DNA of 5,378 nucleotides, taken from Chitinivibrionales bacterium. GTDB lineage: Bacteria > Fibrobacterota > Chitinivibrionia > Chitinivibrionales > WJMI01. Location of the stretch: contig WJJU01000233.1 in NCBI GenBank assembly GCA_014729595.1, positions 1 through 5,378 of the forward strand. Reading direction: 5' to 3'. The notes beneath the pieces are model-generated. The model was not told where the DNA came from. It did not search any database and saw nothing but the letters and a program-made list of their open reading frames with translations. Both the position numbers and the translations under genes were made by a program. Shown here one piece after another: positions 1 to 5,304 of this stretch; positions within the stretch are counted from its first letter, which is position 1, and every line of letters begins with the position of its first letter.

Positions 1-1709
1 ATCGGTACCGGGCTATTTTCGGACTCTTGCCGTGGCGGGGCGGTCGGCGCGGCGGGAGGGGTCGGCGCCCGAGGTGACGACGGCCGGCGGGGTGAGGTGC
101 CGCCGAAACGATTGGTTGAGGGGCGAGGGTTGGCCCGCGGCGCAGGTGTTCGCGGGAGAGTGTCTACCGGCGCGTCCGGCGAAATTTCGGTGCCGGCTGG
201 ACTTGAGGGACCTGCAACCGGTGGCACCTGCGAGCCGCTCTCGGTGGTGGTATCGAGATTCGCGCCTTTGGGCTTTGCGGCGGCGCCGCGGTCGATTTCC
301 CGCATCGAGGTTCCCGGTGTAATCCGGGCACCCGTACGCTCCGCCATTCGCCGCAGCACTTCCTGTGCGGCAAGCGCAACGGCGTCATCAGGATCGTTGG
401 CCAACTGCTCCATAAGGTACATCGCCCGGGTTTCGTTCATTTTCCCCAAAGCAATCAGGAGTTCAACCTTAATTTCGGTGTCGCCCGTTTGTGTTAAAAG
501 ATCAAGCAAGGCGTCCGAAGCCGTTTTGTTTCCAATTTCTCCGAGCATCGAAGCGGCATGCATTCGTAACCGACGGTCTACCTTGCGATCAAGAAGAATT
601 TCTTTGAGGGCGGGCACGGCGCGATCACCGAAACCGACAATCTCCGCCGCCACCCGTCGCACTTTCTCCGGCTCAAAACGATCAACCTCATAGAGGCTCT
701 TGAGTCGAACGATCTTGTCGAGCATAATCGCTTTAAGTTTGCCGGAATGCCCCCCGATACTGTCGGCCAACCCATGTACTGATTTTTCGACGGCCGAAAT
801 CGATTGATGAGTACGATCCAGCAGAAGACGGATGCTGTCAAGCTCGGACTCAAGCGATCCGATCCGATCATCTTGCCGCGCGAGCCTGTCTTCCACCGAA
901 GCAAATCCTCCCGCCCGGCCCAATCCGATCGCATGTTGAAAACGAATACCAATCCAAATACCGGGGCGGGAGAATCCCGCCGGTTGGTCGGGTACCAGCG
1001 AAGGACTTATCCCGTCTTCATGGTCGATAAAGAGATCCTGAAGGTCGACGGCGCCGGCGCAGAGTTCCACATGGTTTTTGAATAATCGCCAGTTAAGGAA
1101 AGCCGATCCGCGGAATGCACGATCTCGACGGTGAAGGATGAAGGATGAGTAGATTCCCAGCCCGAAATATTTCTCGAGCGCAAAGTAAGGATTGAACGCC
1201 TCCGATTCAGAACGAGGCACGGTCTGCACACCGGCGTGAAAACGAGCCTTTACGGTTTCGAAGCTTTTCCCCAAAGCAATGAACAGCTCCGTCTCCGGAT
1301 CGCTCTCGCTCTCGTAACGATAATAATGGGCCTCTTTGTGAGTGAATACATTATGAGCCCCGATTGACAGCGAAGGTATCAGGGGCCGGGTTTCTCCAAG
1401 AATCCGGGCTTTGAAACCGACCGTTGGACCGCCGGCGTATCCCAAGTGGATATTCACCCACTCGATTATGCCGAGCCGAAGCAGGTAGGTTTGCCCGATC
1501 GAGCTTTTTTCGGTGGTGTCTTTGGATACAAAGCCGTTGAAACCGACTAAAAACTGCCCACCGTCGAGCATGTCGGCATCAGGCACCAGATAGATGGAAC
1601 TCCAACGCGTTTTTCCGTTTGCGGCACAGAACAATGCCGCTGCAATTATTCCCGTCAGCACAAACCGACCTCGGACGCTCGGGCCGAACGTTATTGCTCC
1701 AATTTTCAT
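1..1709 (-). CDS. Secreted beta-barrel protein with coiled coil, HEAT-like repeats and Pro-rich tail (partial, runs off left edge)
   Basis: The frame is open from ATG 1709 to the window edge: 569 codons with no stop. Residues 1-31 look like a signal peptide (basic start, hydrophobic FVLTGIIAAALF, small residues at C-A-A-N-G). Residues about 38-262 alternate aromatic/hydrophobic and polar residues with many Gly and Tyr (LVGFNGF, LRLGIIEWVNIHLGYAGG, PGIWIGIRFQHA), as in outer-membrane beta-barrels. Residues about 271-320 form a heptad-like coiled coil (SVEDRLARQDDRIGSLESEL). Residues about 345-460 hold about three HEAT/PBS-lyase-type helical repeats (VRRVAAEIVGFGDRAVPALK, LRMHAASMLGEIGNKTASDA, VELLIALGKMNETRAM). 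From about 495 onward the protein is Pro/Ala/Ser/Arg-rich and probably disordered. The start is backed by AGGA eight bases upstream and by an in-frame TGA just above it. I do not recognise the family. Outer-membrane location is inferred, the function is unknown, and the C-terminus lies outside the window. Confidence 0.85.
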   Translation of the reverse strand, partial: MKIGAITFGPSVRGRFVLTGIIAAALFCAANGKTRWSSIYLVPDADMLDGGQFLVGFNGFVSKDTTEKSSIGQTYLLRLGIIEWVNIHLGYAGGPTVGFKARILGETRPLIPSLSIGAHNVFTHKEAHYYRYESESDPETELFIALGKSFETVKARFHAGVQTVPRSESEAFNPYFALEKYFGLGIYSSFILHRRDRAFRGSAFLNWRLFKNHVELCAGAVDLQDLFIDHEDGISPSLVPDQPAGFSRPGIWIGIRFQHAIGLGRAGGFASVEDRLARQDDRIGSLESELDSIRLLLDRTHQSISAVEKSVHGLADSIGGHSGKLKAIMLDKIVRLKSLYEVDRFEPEKVRRVAAEIVGFGDRAVPALKEILLDRKVDRRLRMHAASMLGEIGNKTASDALLDLLTQTGDTEIKVELLIALGKMNETRAMYLMEQLANDPDDAVALAAQEVLRRMAERTGARITPGTSMREIDRGAAAKPKGANLDTTTESGSQVPPVAGPSSPAGTEISPDAPVDTLPRTPAPRANPRPSTNRFGGTSPRRPSSPRAPTPPAAPTAPPRQESENSPVP

Positions 1710-1716
1710 CGCCGCA

Positions 1717-1721
1717 TTCCT
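1717..1721 (-). promoter_or_regulatory. Ribosome binding site for the barrel/HEAT gene
   Basis: On the minus strand AGGAA lies about eight bases before ATG 1709, within a GAGGCCGAGGAA purine stretch. It supports that ATG as the start of the long open frame. Confidence 0.6.
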
Positions 1722-1724
1722 CGG

Positions 1725-1748
1725 CCTCGCTTGTCATCGTCCTCGCTT
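1725..1748. repeat. Spaced 8-bp direct repeat just upstream of the barrel/HEAT gene
   Basis: CCTCGCTT occurs at 1725-1732 and again at 1741-1748, a 16-bp period. It lies immediately upstream of the ribosome binding site of the gene starting at 1709. The spacing would suit a dimeric regulator or two leader-RNA elements, but no known operator is recognised. Confidence 0.4.
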
Positions 1749-1867
1749 ATCGTTCGATCACGGTCGTATACGTCCCGAGACCGAACCGGGTCTTTCCCCC
1801 TCGAAAGCGGGGAATAAACAGGCGACGGAACAGACACTGCGCGAGGTACTGCTTCGCGTAAAACGAC

Positions 1868-1887
1868 TGTATTCCGGTGTATTCCGG
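1868..1887. repeat. Perfect tandem duplication of TGTATTCCGG
   Basis: The 10-mer TGTATTCCGG occurs twice back to back (1868-1877 and 1878-1887). It lies in the intergenic region and inside the 71-codon open frame, where a 10-bp copy unit would shift the reading frame. This fits a recent slippage event in non-coding or decaying DNA. Confidence 0.7.
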
Positions 1888-1939
1888 CGAAAATCGGTAC
1901 AATGCCGTACCAACATAAGCGGCCGACTTTCCCCCGAGA

Positions 1940-1951
1940 TTCGCTAGCGAA
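1940..1951. repeat. 12-bp perfect palindrome
   Basis: TTCGCTAGCGAA is its own reverse complement. It lies about 230 bp upstream of the start at 1709. It could be a binding site for a dimeric regulator, but I know of no match and it may be chance. Confidence 0.4.
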
Positions 1952-2107
1952 CGGAGAATTCCTCAATCTATTCTAATGTACCGGCAATCCGGGCGATTAC
2001 AATGCGACGTATGCCTTCAGTCCGTATCTTCCGCTCTTTTCCGCCAAAGCGATACGCCGGCACTAGTAGTTATCGGCTTGGAACGGCAATAACTTTTCAC
2101 CTTTTAT

Positions 2108-2137
2108 GATAAGCCGGCATTCACCCCCGGCTTTATC
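2108..2137 (-). terminator. Hairpin downstream of the disordered-protein gene, terminator-like but without U-tract
   Basis: GATAAGCCGG (2108-2117) pairs with CCGGCTTTATC (2127-2137) around a 9-base loop, giving ten base pairs with one bulge. It lies about 70 bases past the TGA at 2209-2207 on the minus strand. The stem is GC-rich at the loop side, but the following minus-strand sequence is ATAAAAGG, not a U-run. A Rho-independent terminator is therefore only possible; an RNA-stabilising 3' hairpin is an alternative. Confidence 0.4.
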
Positions 2138-2206
2138 GCGGAAGGCGTGTGCGGCGGGGACAAGTTGAAACGTACGTAACGGCTTTACGCCACCACGTAT
2201 ACCCGC

Positions 2207-2728
2207 TCAAGAAAGCTCCACCTGTTCTTCATCGGCGCGTTCAACTCCATTATACGATTGATCCCCTTCCGAATCCCGGCCGTCGGACATGTCTTCGGAG
2301 GAATAGGACGAATGATTACGGCATTCATCGCCGACAGCATAGTCATTGTTTCCCCTGTGATCATCCTGGTCACGGAGTACGCGCCGCTTGTACGGACGTC
2401 CTTGCGCATTTTGTCCTCCGCCTTGCCCCGGCTGCGGGAGACGATCACGAATTTCTTTAAGCAAACGAATAATAACATCATTCTGCTTCGCCAGGCGATC
2501 GGTCATAGTTGAGTTTTCTTTCTTGTGACGGTCATTACGGCGTCGCGAGTGTTGTGGCTGATGCTGATTCTGATTGTTCTGTTGAGGAGTCTGATAGTTG
2601 ACCTGTCCGGACGGATTGTAGTTATAGCTTGCCGATGGGCTGTAGTTAGGGCTTTTGTTGTCTTTGAAACTGGGCGAATTGGGCCTGGTGCGGTTACCAT
2701 TCCCCCTCTGAGGATCTGCGTTGCTCAT
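2207..2728 (-). CDS. Low-complexity, intrinsically disordered protein (173 aa), unknown function
   Basis: ATG 2728 is chosen over the upstream in-frame ATG at 2773 because AAAGGAG lies nine bases before it. Residues 1-60 are rich in Asn, Gln, Pro, Ser and Tyr (SPNYSPSASYNYNPSGQ), with repeated Tyr-Asn/Pro spacing like prion-like segments. Residues 61-71 are a basic patch (HSRRRNDRHKK). Residues 75-98 are the only confident helix (MTDRLAKQNDVIIRLLKEIR), amphipathic and probably oligomerising. A Gly/Gln linker and a second basic patch (RPYKRRVLR, 111-119) follow, then an acidic Ser/Asp/Glu tail to the end. There is no signal peptide or membrane segment, so it is probably cytoplasmic. It follows miaA by 112 bp on the same strand. 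The charge layout suggests nucleic-acid or protein binding; this is inference, and no family is recognised. Confidence 0.8.
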   Translation of the reverse strand: MSNADPQRGNGNRTRPNSPSFKDNKSPNYSPSASYNYNPSGQVNYQTPQQNNQNQHQPQHSRRRNDRHKKENSTMTDRLAKQNDVIIRLLKEIRDRLPQPGQGGGQNAQGRPYKRRVLRDQDDHRGNNDYAVGDECRNHSSYSSEDMSDGRDSEGDQSYNGVERADEEQVELS

Positions 2729-2737
2729 GTGGAAAAG

Positions 2738-2744
2738 CTCCTTT
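2738..2744 (-). promoter_or_regulatory. Strong ribosome binding site deciding the start at 2728
   Basis: AAAGGAG on the minus strand, nine bases before ATG 2728 and just after an eight-base T-run. It is the best Shine-Dalgarno in the window. It implies that the in-frame upstream ATG at 2773 is not used. Confidence 0.85.
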
Positions 2745-2810
2745 CGAAAAAAAATAGTAAGGGTATACCTCAATGATTGGTTGTCGACAGGCGACGGAGA
2801 GCATGATTAC

Positions 2811-2843
2811 AAAATGATCCACCCTCATTGGTGCCCGTGATCA
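2811..2843 (-). terminator. Weak terminator-like hairpin overlapping the miaA stop codon
   Basis: On the minus strand TGATCAC (2843-2837, beginning with the miaA TGA) can pair with GTGGATCA (2822-2815), with one bulged G and a 14-base loop; TTTT follows at 2814-2811. An inner CACC/GGTG pairing is an alternative. The stem is short, so it may only attenuate transcription into the downstream gene rather than stop it. Confidence 0.3.
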
Positions 2844-3776
2844 GGTTTCCATGAACTCCCGTGTCGTTTTCTTGATTCTACTGTAGCATCCGCTCTCCGC
2901 AACATCCACGCGTAGACCCTGCGTCTGGTGTGCGAACCATGTGGTCTGCCTTTTGGCAAACCGGCGAGTGTTCCGCTTTATGATATCAATTGTTTCGGTA
3001 AGGCTTCGGCTGCCACGTTCCACTTCCGTAAGTTCCTTGTAGCCGAGGCACTGCATTCCGGGGTCGGTAGGTCCGAACCCGTGTCGCCTTAATGTGCAAA
3101 ACTCCTCCCACAGCCCCGCGTCGATCATACAGTCAACGCGCTTGTTGATCCGCTCGTAGAGAGAGTTTCGCTCAAGTGTTAATACAAAGACGTGAAACTC
3201 AATATCCGACGGGCCGCGGGTCCGCTTTCGATGAACCGATAAGGCTACGCCTGTTTTGTGAAACACCTGGAGCGCGCGAATGACCCTCTGCGTGTCGTGG
3301 GGGTGCAGACGGGCCGCGGTTTCGGGATCAACCTGCTCCAGTTCTTTAAATATAGTTTCGGGCCCTTCATTGTGCACCTTTTGAAGGTAACGTTCACGAA
3401 AAGGAATATCCGTTGGGACCTTTGGACCGGTTCCTTCGGTGAGAAATCGAAAATACAGGCCGGTACCGCCGCAAATCAGTATTTTCGCCCCGCGCCTTGC
3501 GCTTTCACGAATCACCTCGGCGGCATCGACGGCAAAACCATAGGCACTATAGGATTCAGACGGTTCTCGGATATCGATTAGCCAATGAGTAACACGCCCT
3601 TGTTCCCGCGGGGTTGGTTTAGCCGTTCCGATATCCATACCTCGGTATACTTGACGCGAATCGCACGAGAGGATCTCGAATCCCTCCTCCTCGGCAATCC
3701 GCAGGGCTACCGCACTTTTCCCCACCGCCGTCGGCCCCAGAATCACAGGCACCCGAATTTTGGCAATTTCGCTCAT
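2841..3776 (-). CDS. miaA: tRNA dimethylallyltransferase (tRNA A37 isopentenyltransferase)
   Basis: MiaA transfers the dimethylallyl group of DMAPP to N6 of adenosine 37 in tRNAs that read UNN codons, the first step toward ms2i6A; it is cytoplasmic. The 311 residues match the usual length and all family landmarks are present: P-loop GPTAVGKS (14-21), DSRQVYRGMDIGTAKP (39-54) with the Asp regarded as the general base, GGTGLYF (103-109), the DTQRVIRALQV helix (161-171), the GMQCLGYKEL motif (240-249), and the tRNA-contacting NTRRFAKRQTTWF segment (269-281). The gene looks intact. ATG 3776 has no obvious Shine-Dalgarno, but the frame above it runs to a stop without another ATG, GTG or TTG, and the start places the P-loop at the normal distance. 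It is divergent from the YibQ-like gene and may be co-transcribed with the disordered-protein gene. Confidence 0.97.
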   Translation of the reverse strand: MSEIAKIRVPVILGPTAVGKSAVALRIAEEEGFEILSCDSRQVYRGMDIGTAKPTPREQGRVTHWLIDIREPSESYSAYGFAVDAAEVIRESARRGAKILICGGTGLYFRFLTEGTGPKVPTDIPFRERYLQKVHNEGPETIFKELEQVDPETAARLHPHDTQRVIRALQVFHKTGVALSVHRKRTRGPSDIEFHVFVLTLERNSLYERINKRVDCMIDAGLWEEFCTLRRHGFGPTDPGMQCLGYKELTEVERGSRSLTETIDIIKRNTRRFAKRQTTWFAHQTQGLRVDVAESGCYSRIKKTTREFMET

Positions 3777-4096
3777 TGGATTTGCCGATAATGGAATAGC
3801 ACGATGTCGGTTACAGATACGTGCATGGAAAAATTCATTGCTCTGACCCCGGTGTATGAAGACGGCGTGTCGGCTCTAAACCCATCAAGTCTTACGAAGT
3901 CCGAGGCGCTGAAAGTGGATCAACGACCGCTCCGGACCGCGTAATTCAACAAAAACACCGGCCGCGATTGTTGTTGGAATGATGCGACTTCCTCATCCCT
4001 AACGTCTGGCACGAAGCAATTTCTTATTTTTTAACACATTCGTGCACTGTGCCATCCCGGCGTCGCCTTCGTTCGCCCGCTCTTCGGCCGACATCT
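3777..4096. other. Divergent intergenic region between miaA and the YibQ-like gene
   Basis: About 320 bp lie between two divergently read genes, so both promoters are expected here. I could not place a convincing -35/-10 pair on either strand. An AT-rich stretch (4018-4038, with a T6 run) lies about 60-80 bases before ATG 4097 and is the likeliest melting region for the plus-strand gene. A 46-codon open frame (3804-3944) is listed separately. No tRNA or strong hairpin was seen. Confidence 0.5.
3804..3944 (+). CDS. Possible small ORF (46 aa), doubtful
   Basis: ATG 3804 opens a 46-codon frame ending in TAA 3942-3944, with a second in-frame ATG at 3825. The peptide begins MSVTDTCMEKFIALTPVYED and ends in KVDQRPLRTA. 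It is soluble, with no membrane segment and no recognised motif. Only a weak GGA lies upstream (3793-3795). It may be a small protein, a leader peptide or chance. Confidence 0.2.
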   Translation: MSVTDTCMEKFIALTPVYEDGVSALNPSSLTKSEALKVDQRPLRTA

Positions 4097-5242
4097 ATGA
4101 AATTGAGTTCACTGATAAAAATATTTGCGATTTTCGTTGGTATCCTCGCAGGCCTCGCGGCACTTCGCCTGTTCGTGCTGCCCGCCGATTTTCACGGGGC
4201 GCCCGGGCGACGGTTCTTTGCCGATTCCTCGGCCGCCGAGACGAAAGCACAGCCTCTGAGCCGTTTCGAATCCAACCTGTTCCAAGTTCTTGCGGAACTT
4301 GAGGCCGAAGATGAAGAAATCGAAACACGCTTTTTCCTTGAAGATACCCTACGTGAGATCGACGCTTCGATTCCGCGGGGACGACCGCTTGAATGGGTGA
4401 TCTGGCATATTGCTCAAAGCACGAAAGGCACCTCGTATCGTGTTACAGATTGTGTACTCGACCGACCAAGCGGCGTCTGCAAGGTCACATTTAGCAGCAG
4501 CAAGGATAATGCCCCTTTGACTGTCCTGACCATAACCCGCGCACAAAGGTACTTCAGCGCCGTCGCAAAGATGGCTATATTGCTTGAAGGATTCAAGTTC
4601 AAGGCAGATCAGGGGACAATGGATATTCTTTCATTTCCCGAACCTCTGACGCTGGCACTTATGCCGGACCACGAGAAATCGGGCTGGACCGCGCAAGCCG
4701 CAATGGAATATAATAAACAAATCGTAATTGGCGTACCGTTGGAGTCACATAGTGTTCCCGCTTCCCGGGCACCGACCCCGCTGATCATGGTACACCACCC
4801 GGAAGAGAAGATCCGGGGGACGCTCGGCCGCTTTGCCAAGATTATACCACGGTTTTCGGGATTTTGCAATGTTTTAGGCTCCCGGGCCTGTGAAGATTCA
4901 CGGGTAATGGAAATTGTGTTGGGGGAGGTAAAAAAACGGCATGGCTATTTTGTAGACACTCGGAAAGCGCGAAGTTCGCTTGTAGAGGATTTGGCGCGCG
5001 AGATGGGCGTCCCCCATGCTTACGTGAACTCTTCGATAGATGACGATATCGATTCCGCTCAAATCCAAGAGCAACTTCGCCACCATTGCCTTGTTGCCCA
5101 AAAAAGAGGTACACTATTAATTAGCGCCCCCGCAACACGGGAGTTCATCTCGGCGCTGAGCGGTCTTAGAGAGGTCTTTCGTCGAAACGGGGTTCATTTA
5201 GTACATGTCTCGGAAATTGTTGATCAACCTACGAAGAAGTAA
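4097..5242 (+). CDS. Membrane-anchored YibQ-like divergent polysaccharide deacetylase, probably catalytically inactive
   Basis: The 381-residue protein starts with an N-terminal membrane anchor (residues about 5-28, LIKIFAIFVGILAGLAALRL) that would export the rest to the periplasm. Residues about 55-155 form a domain I do not recognise. From about 157 to 376 the protein follows the divergent polysaccharide deacetylase (YibQ, DUF610) fold in order: MAILLEGF (159-166) where the family has IAIVIDDLG; EPLTLALMP (182-190); GVPLE (212-216) for HLPME; CNVLGS (257-262) for NHMGS; GYFVDTRKARSS (283-294) for the FLDSRTT strand; ISAPA (342-346) for IGHP; and LVHVSEIV (368-375). The Asp pair and the three His of those motifs are replaced, so enzymatic activity is doubtful. 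ATG 4097 is preferred because it begins directly at the anchor; GTG 4049 would add 16 Arg-rich residues. Neither has a Shine-Dalgarno. pdxJ follows after 62 bases. Confidence 0.8.
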   Translation: MKLSSLIKIFAIFVGILAGLAALRLFVLPADFHGAPGRRFFADSSAAETKAQPLSRFESNLFQVLAELEAEDEEIETRFFLEDTLREIDASIPRGRPLEWVIWHIAQSTKGTSYRVTDCVLDRPSGVCKVTFSSSKDNAPLTVLTITRAQRYFSAVAKMAILLEGFKFKADQGTMDILSFPEPLTLALMPDHEKSGWTAQAAMEYNKQIVIGVPLESHSVPASRAPTPLIMVHHPEEKIRGTLGRFAKIIPRFSGFCNVLGSRACEDSRVMEIVLGEVKKRHGYFVDTRKARSSLVEDLAREMGVPHAYVNSSIDDDIDSAQIQEQLRHHCLVAQKRGTLLISAPATREFISALSGLREVFRRNGVHLVHVSEIVDQPTKK

Positions 5243-5304
5243 TTTACTATGGTTGTTGATACTATAACTTCAATTCACCGGCCCGCCCGGCACAGGAGTA
5301 ACGT
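5243..5304 (+). other. Short spacer between the YibQ-like gene and pdxJ
   Basis: Sixty-two bases, AT-rich in the first half (ACTATAACTT) and GC-rich in the second. There is no hairpin with a U-run, so co-transcription of the two plus-strand genes is plausible. TATAAC at 5263-5268 resembles a -10 box, but no -35 lies at proper spacing. Confidence 0.4.
5294..5298 (+). promoter_or_regulatory. Ribosome binding site of pdxJ
   Basis: AGGAG six bases before ATG 5305; it fixes the pdxJ start. Confidence 0.8.

Larger units (their letters stand above)
1747..1962 (-). pseudogene. Possible gene remnant: 71-codon open frame with no standard start
   Basis: After an in-frame TGA (1965-1963) the minus strand stays open for 71 codons to TAA 1749-1747, ending 37 bases before the next gene's ATG. 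The peptide looks protein-like: AAYVGTALYRFSPEYTG near residues 14-30, YAKQYLAQCLFRRLFIPRF near 35-54, and a GGKTRFGLGTYTTVIER end. It has no ATG or GTG near its beginning. The only conventional option is a TTG at 1902, without a Shine-Dalgarno, and an ATT at 1959 directly follows GAGGA. It may be the tail of a broken gene, or chance. No family is recognised. Confidence 0.15.
1710..2206. other. Long intergenic region without a convincing gene
   Basis: About 500 bp separate the disordered-protein gene from the barrel/HEAT gene. It contains a strong hairpin (2108-2137), a perfect 10-bp tandem repeat (1868-1887), a 12-bp palindrome (1940-1951) and a spaced 8-bp direct repeat (1725-1748). Minus-strand frames are open for short stretches: 71 codons without ATG or GTG start (1962-1747), an 86-codon TTG-initiated frame (1966-1706), and a 31-codon GTG frame (2063-1968). 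None has a good ribosome binding site. I find no tRNA and no clear sigma-70 promoter, although the promoter of the downstream minus-strand gene probably lies here. A decayed gene or a small RNA is possible but not shown. Confidence 0.5.

Noticed and set aside
97..693. 198-codon plus-strand open frame
   Set aside because: It lies antisense to the barrel/HEAT gene, which has a signal peptide, domain structure and ribosome binding site. The plus-strand peptide is Ser/Arg/Ala-rich with no domain and is a shadow.
440..1280. Identical 16-mer TTTTCCCCAAAGCAAT at 440-455 and 1265-1280
   Set aside because: Both copies encode the same short peptide (IALGK) in the barrel/HEAT gene, in different domains with no similarity around them. 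It looks like coincidental peptide and codon reuse rather than a duplication.
1594..1947. 117-codon plus-strand frame crossing the start of the barrel/HEAT gene
   Set aside because: It begins inside the antisense gene, has no ribosome binding site and no protein-like domain, and is treated as a shadow.
2068..2097. AGTTAT/ATAACT inverted repeat followed by TTTT on the plus strand, as a terminator
   Set aside because: The stem is six AU-rich pairs with a 15-base loop, and no plus-strand gene ends there.
2207..2728. Disordered protein as Hfq, given its place next to miaA
   Set aside because: There is no Sm1/Sm2 motif or beta-strand pattern, it is longer than a typical Hfq core, and the sequence is low-complexity.
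2760..2795. Sigma-70 promoter (TCGACA with TATACC) before the disordered-protein gene
   Set aside because: The spacing is only 14 bases and the -10 match is poor; the other candidate (TACTAT) is 22 bases away.
4007..4022. TGGCACG resembling the -24 element of a sigma-54 promoter upstream of the YibQ-like gene
   Set aside because: The matching -12 GC is absent: ten bases after the GG comes TT. The spacing rule fails.
3999..4094. 31-codon minus-strand frame starting MSAEERANEGDAG
   Set aside because: It has no ribosome binding site, is short, has no recognisable motif and overlaps the likely start region of the plus-strand gene. It is best explained as chance.
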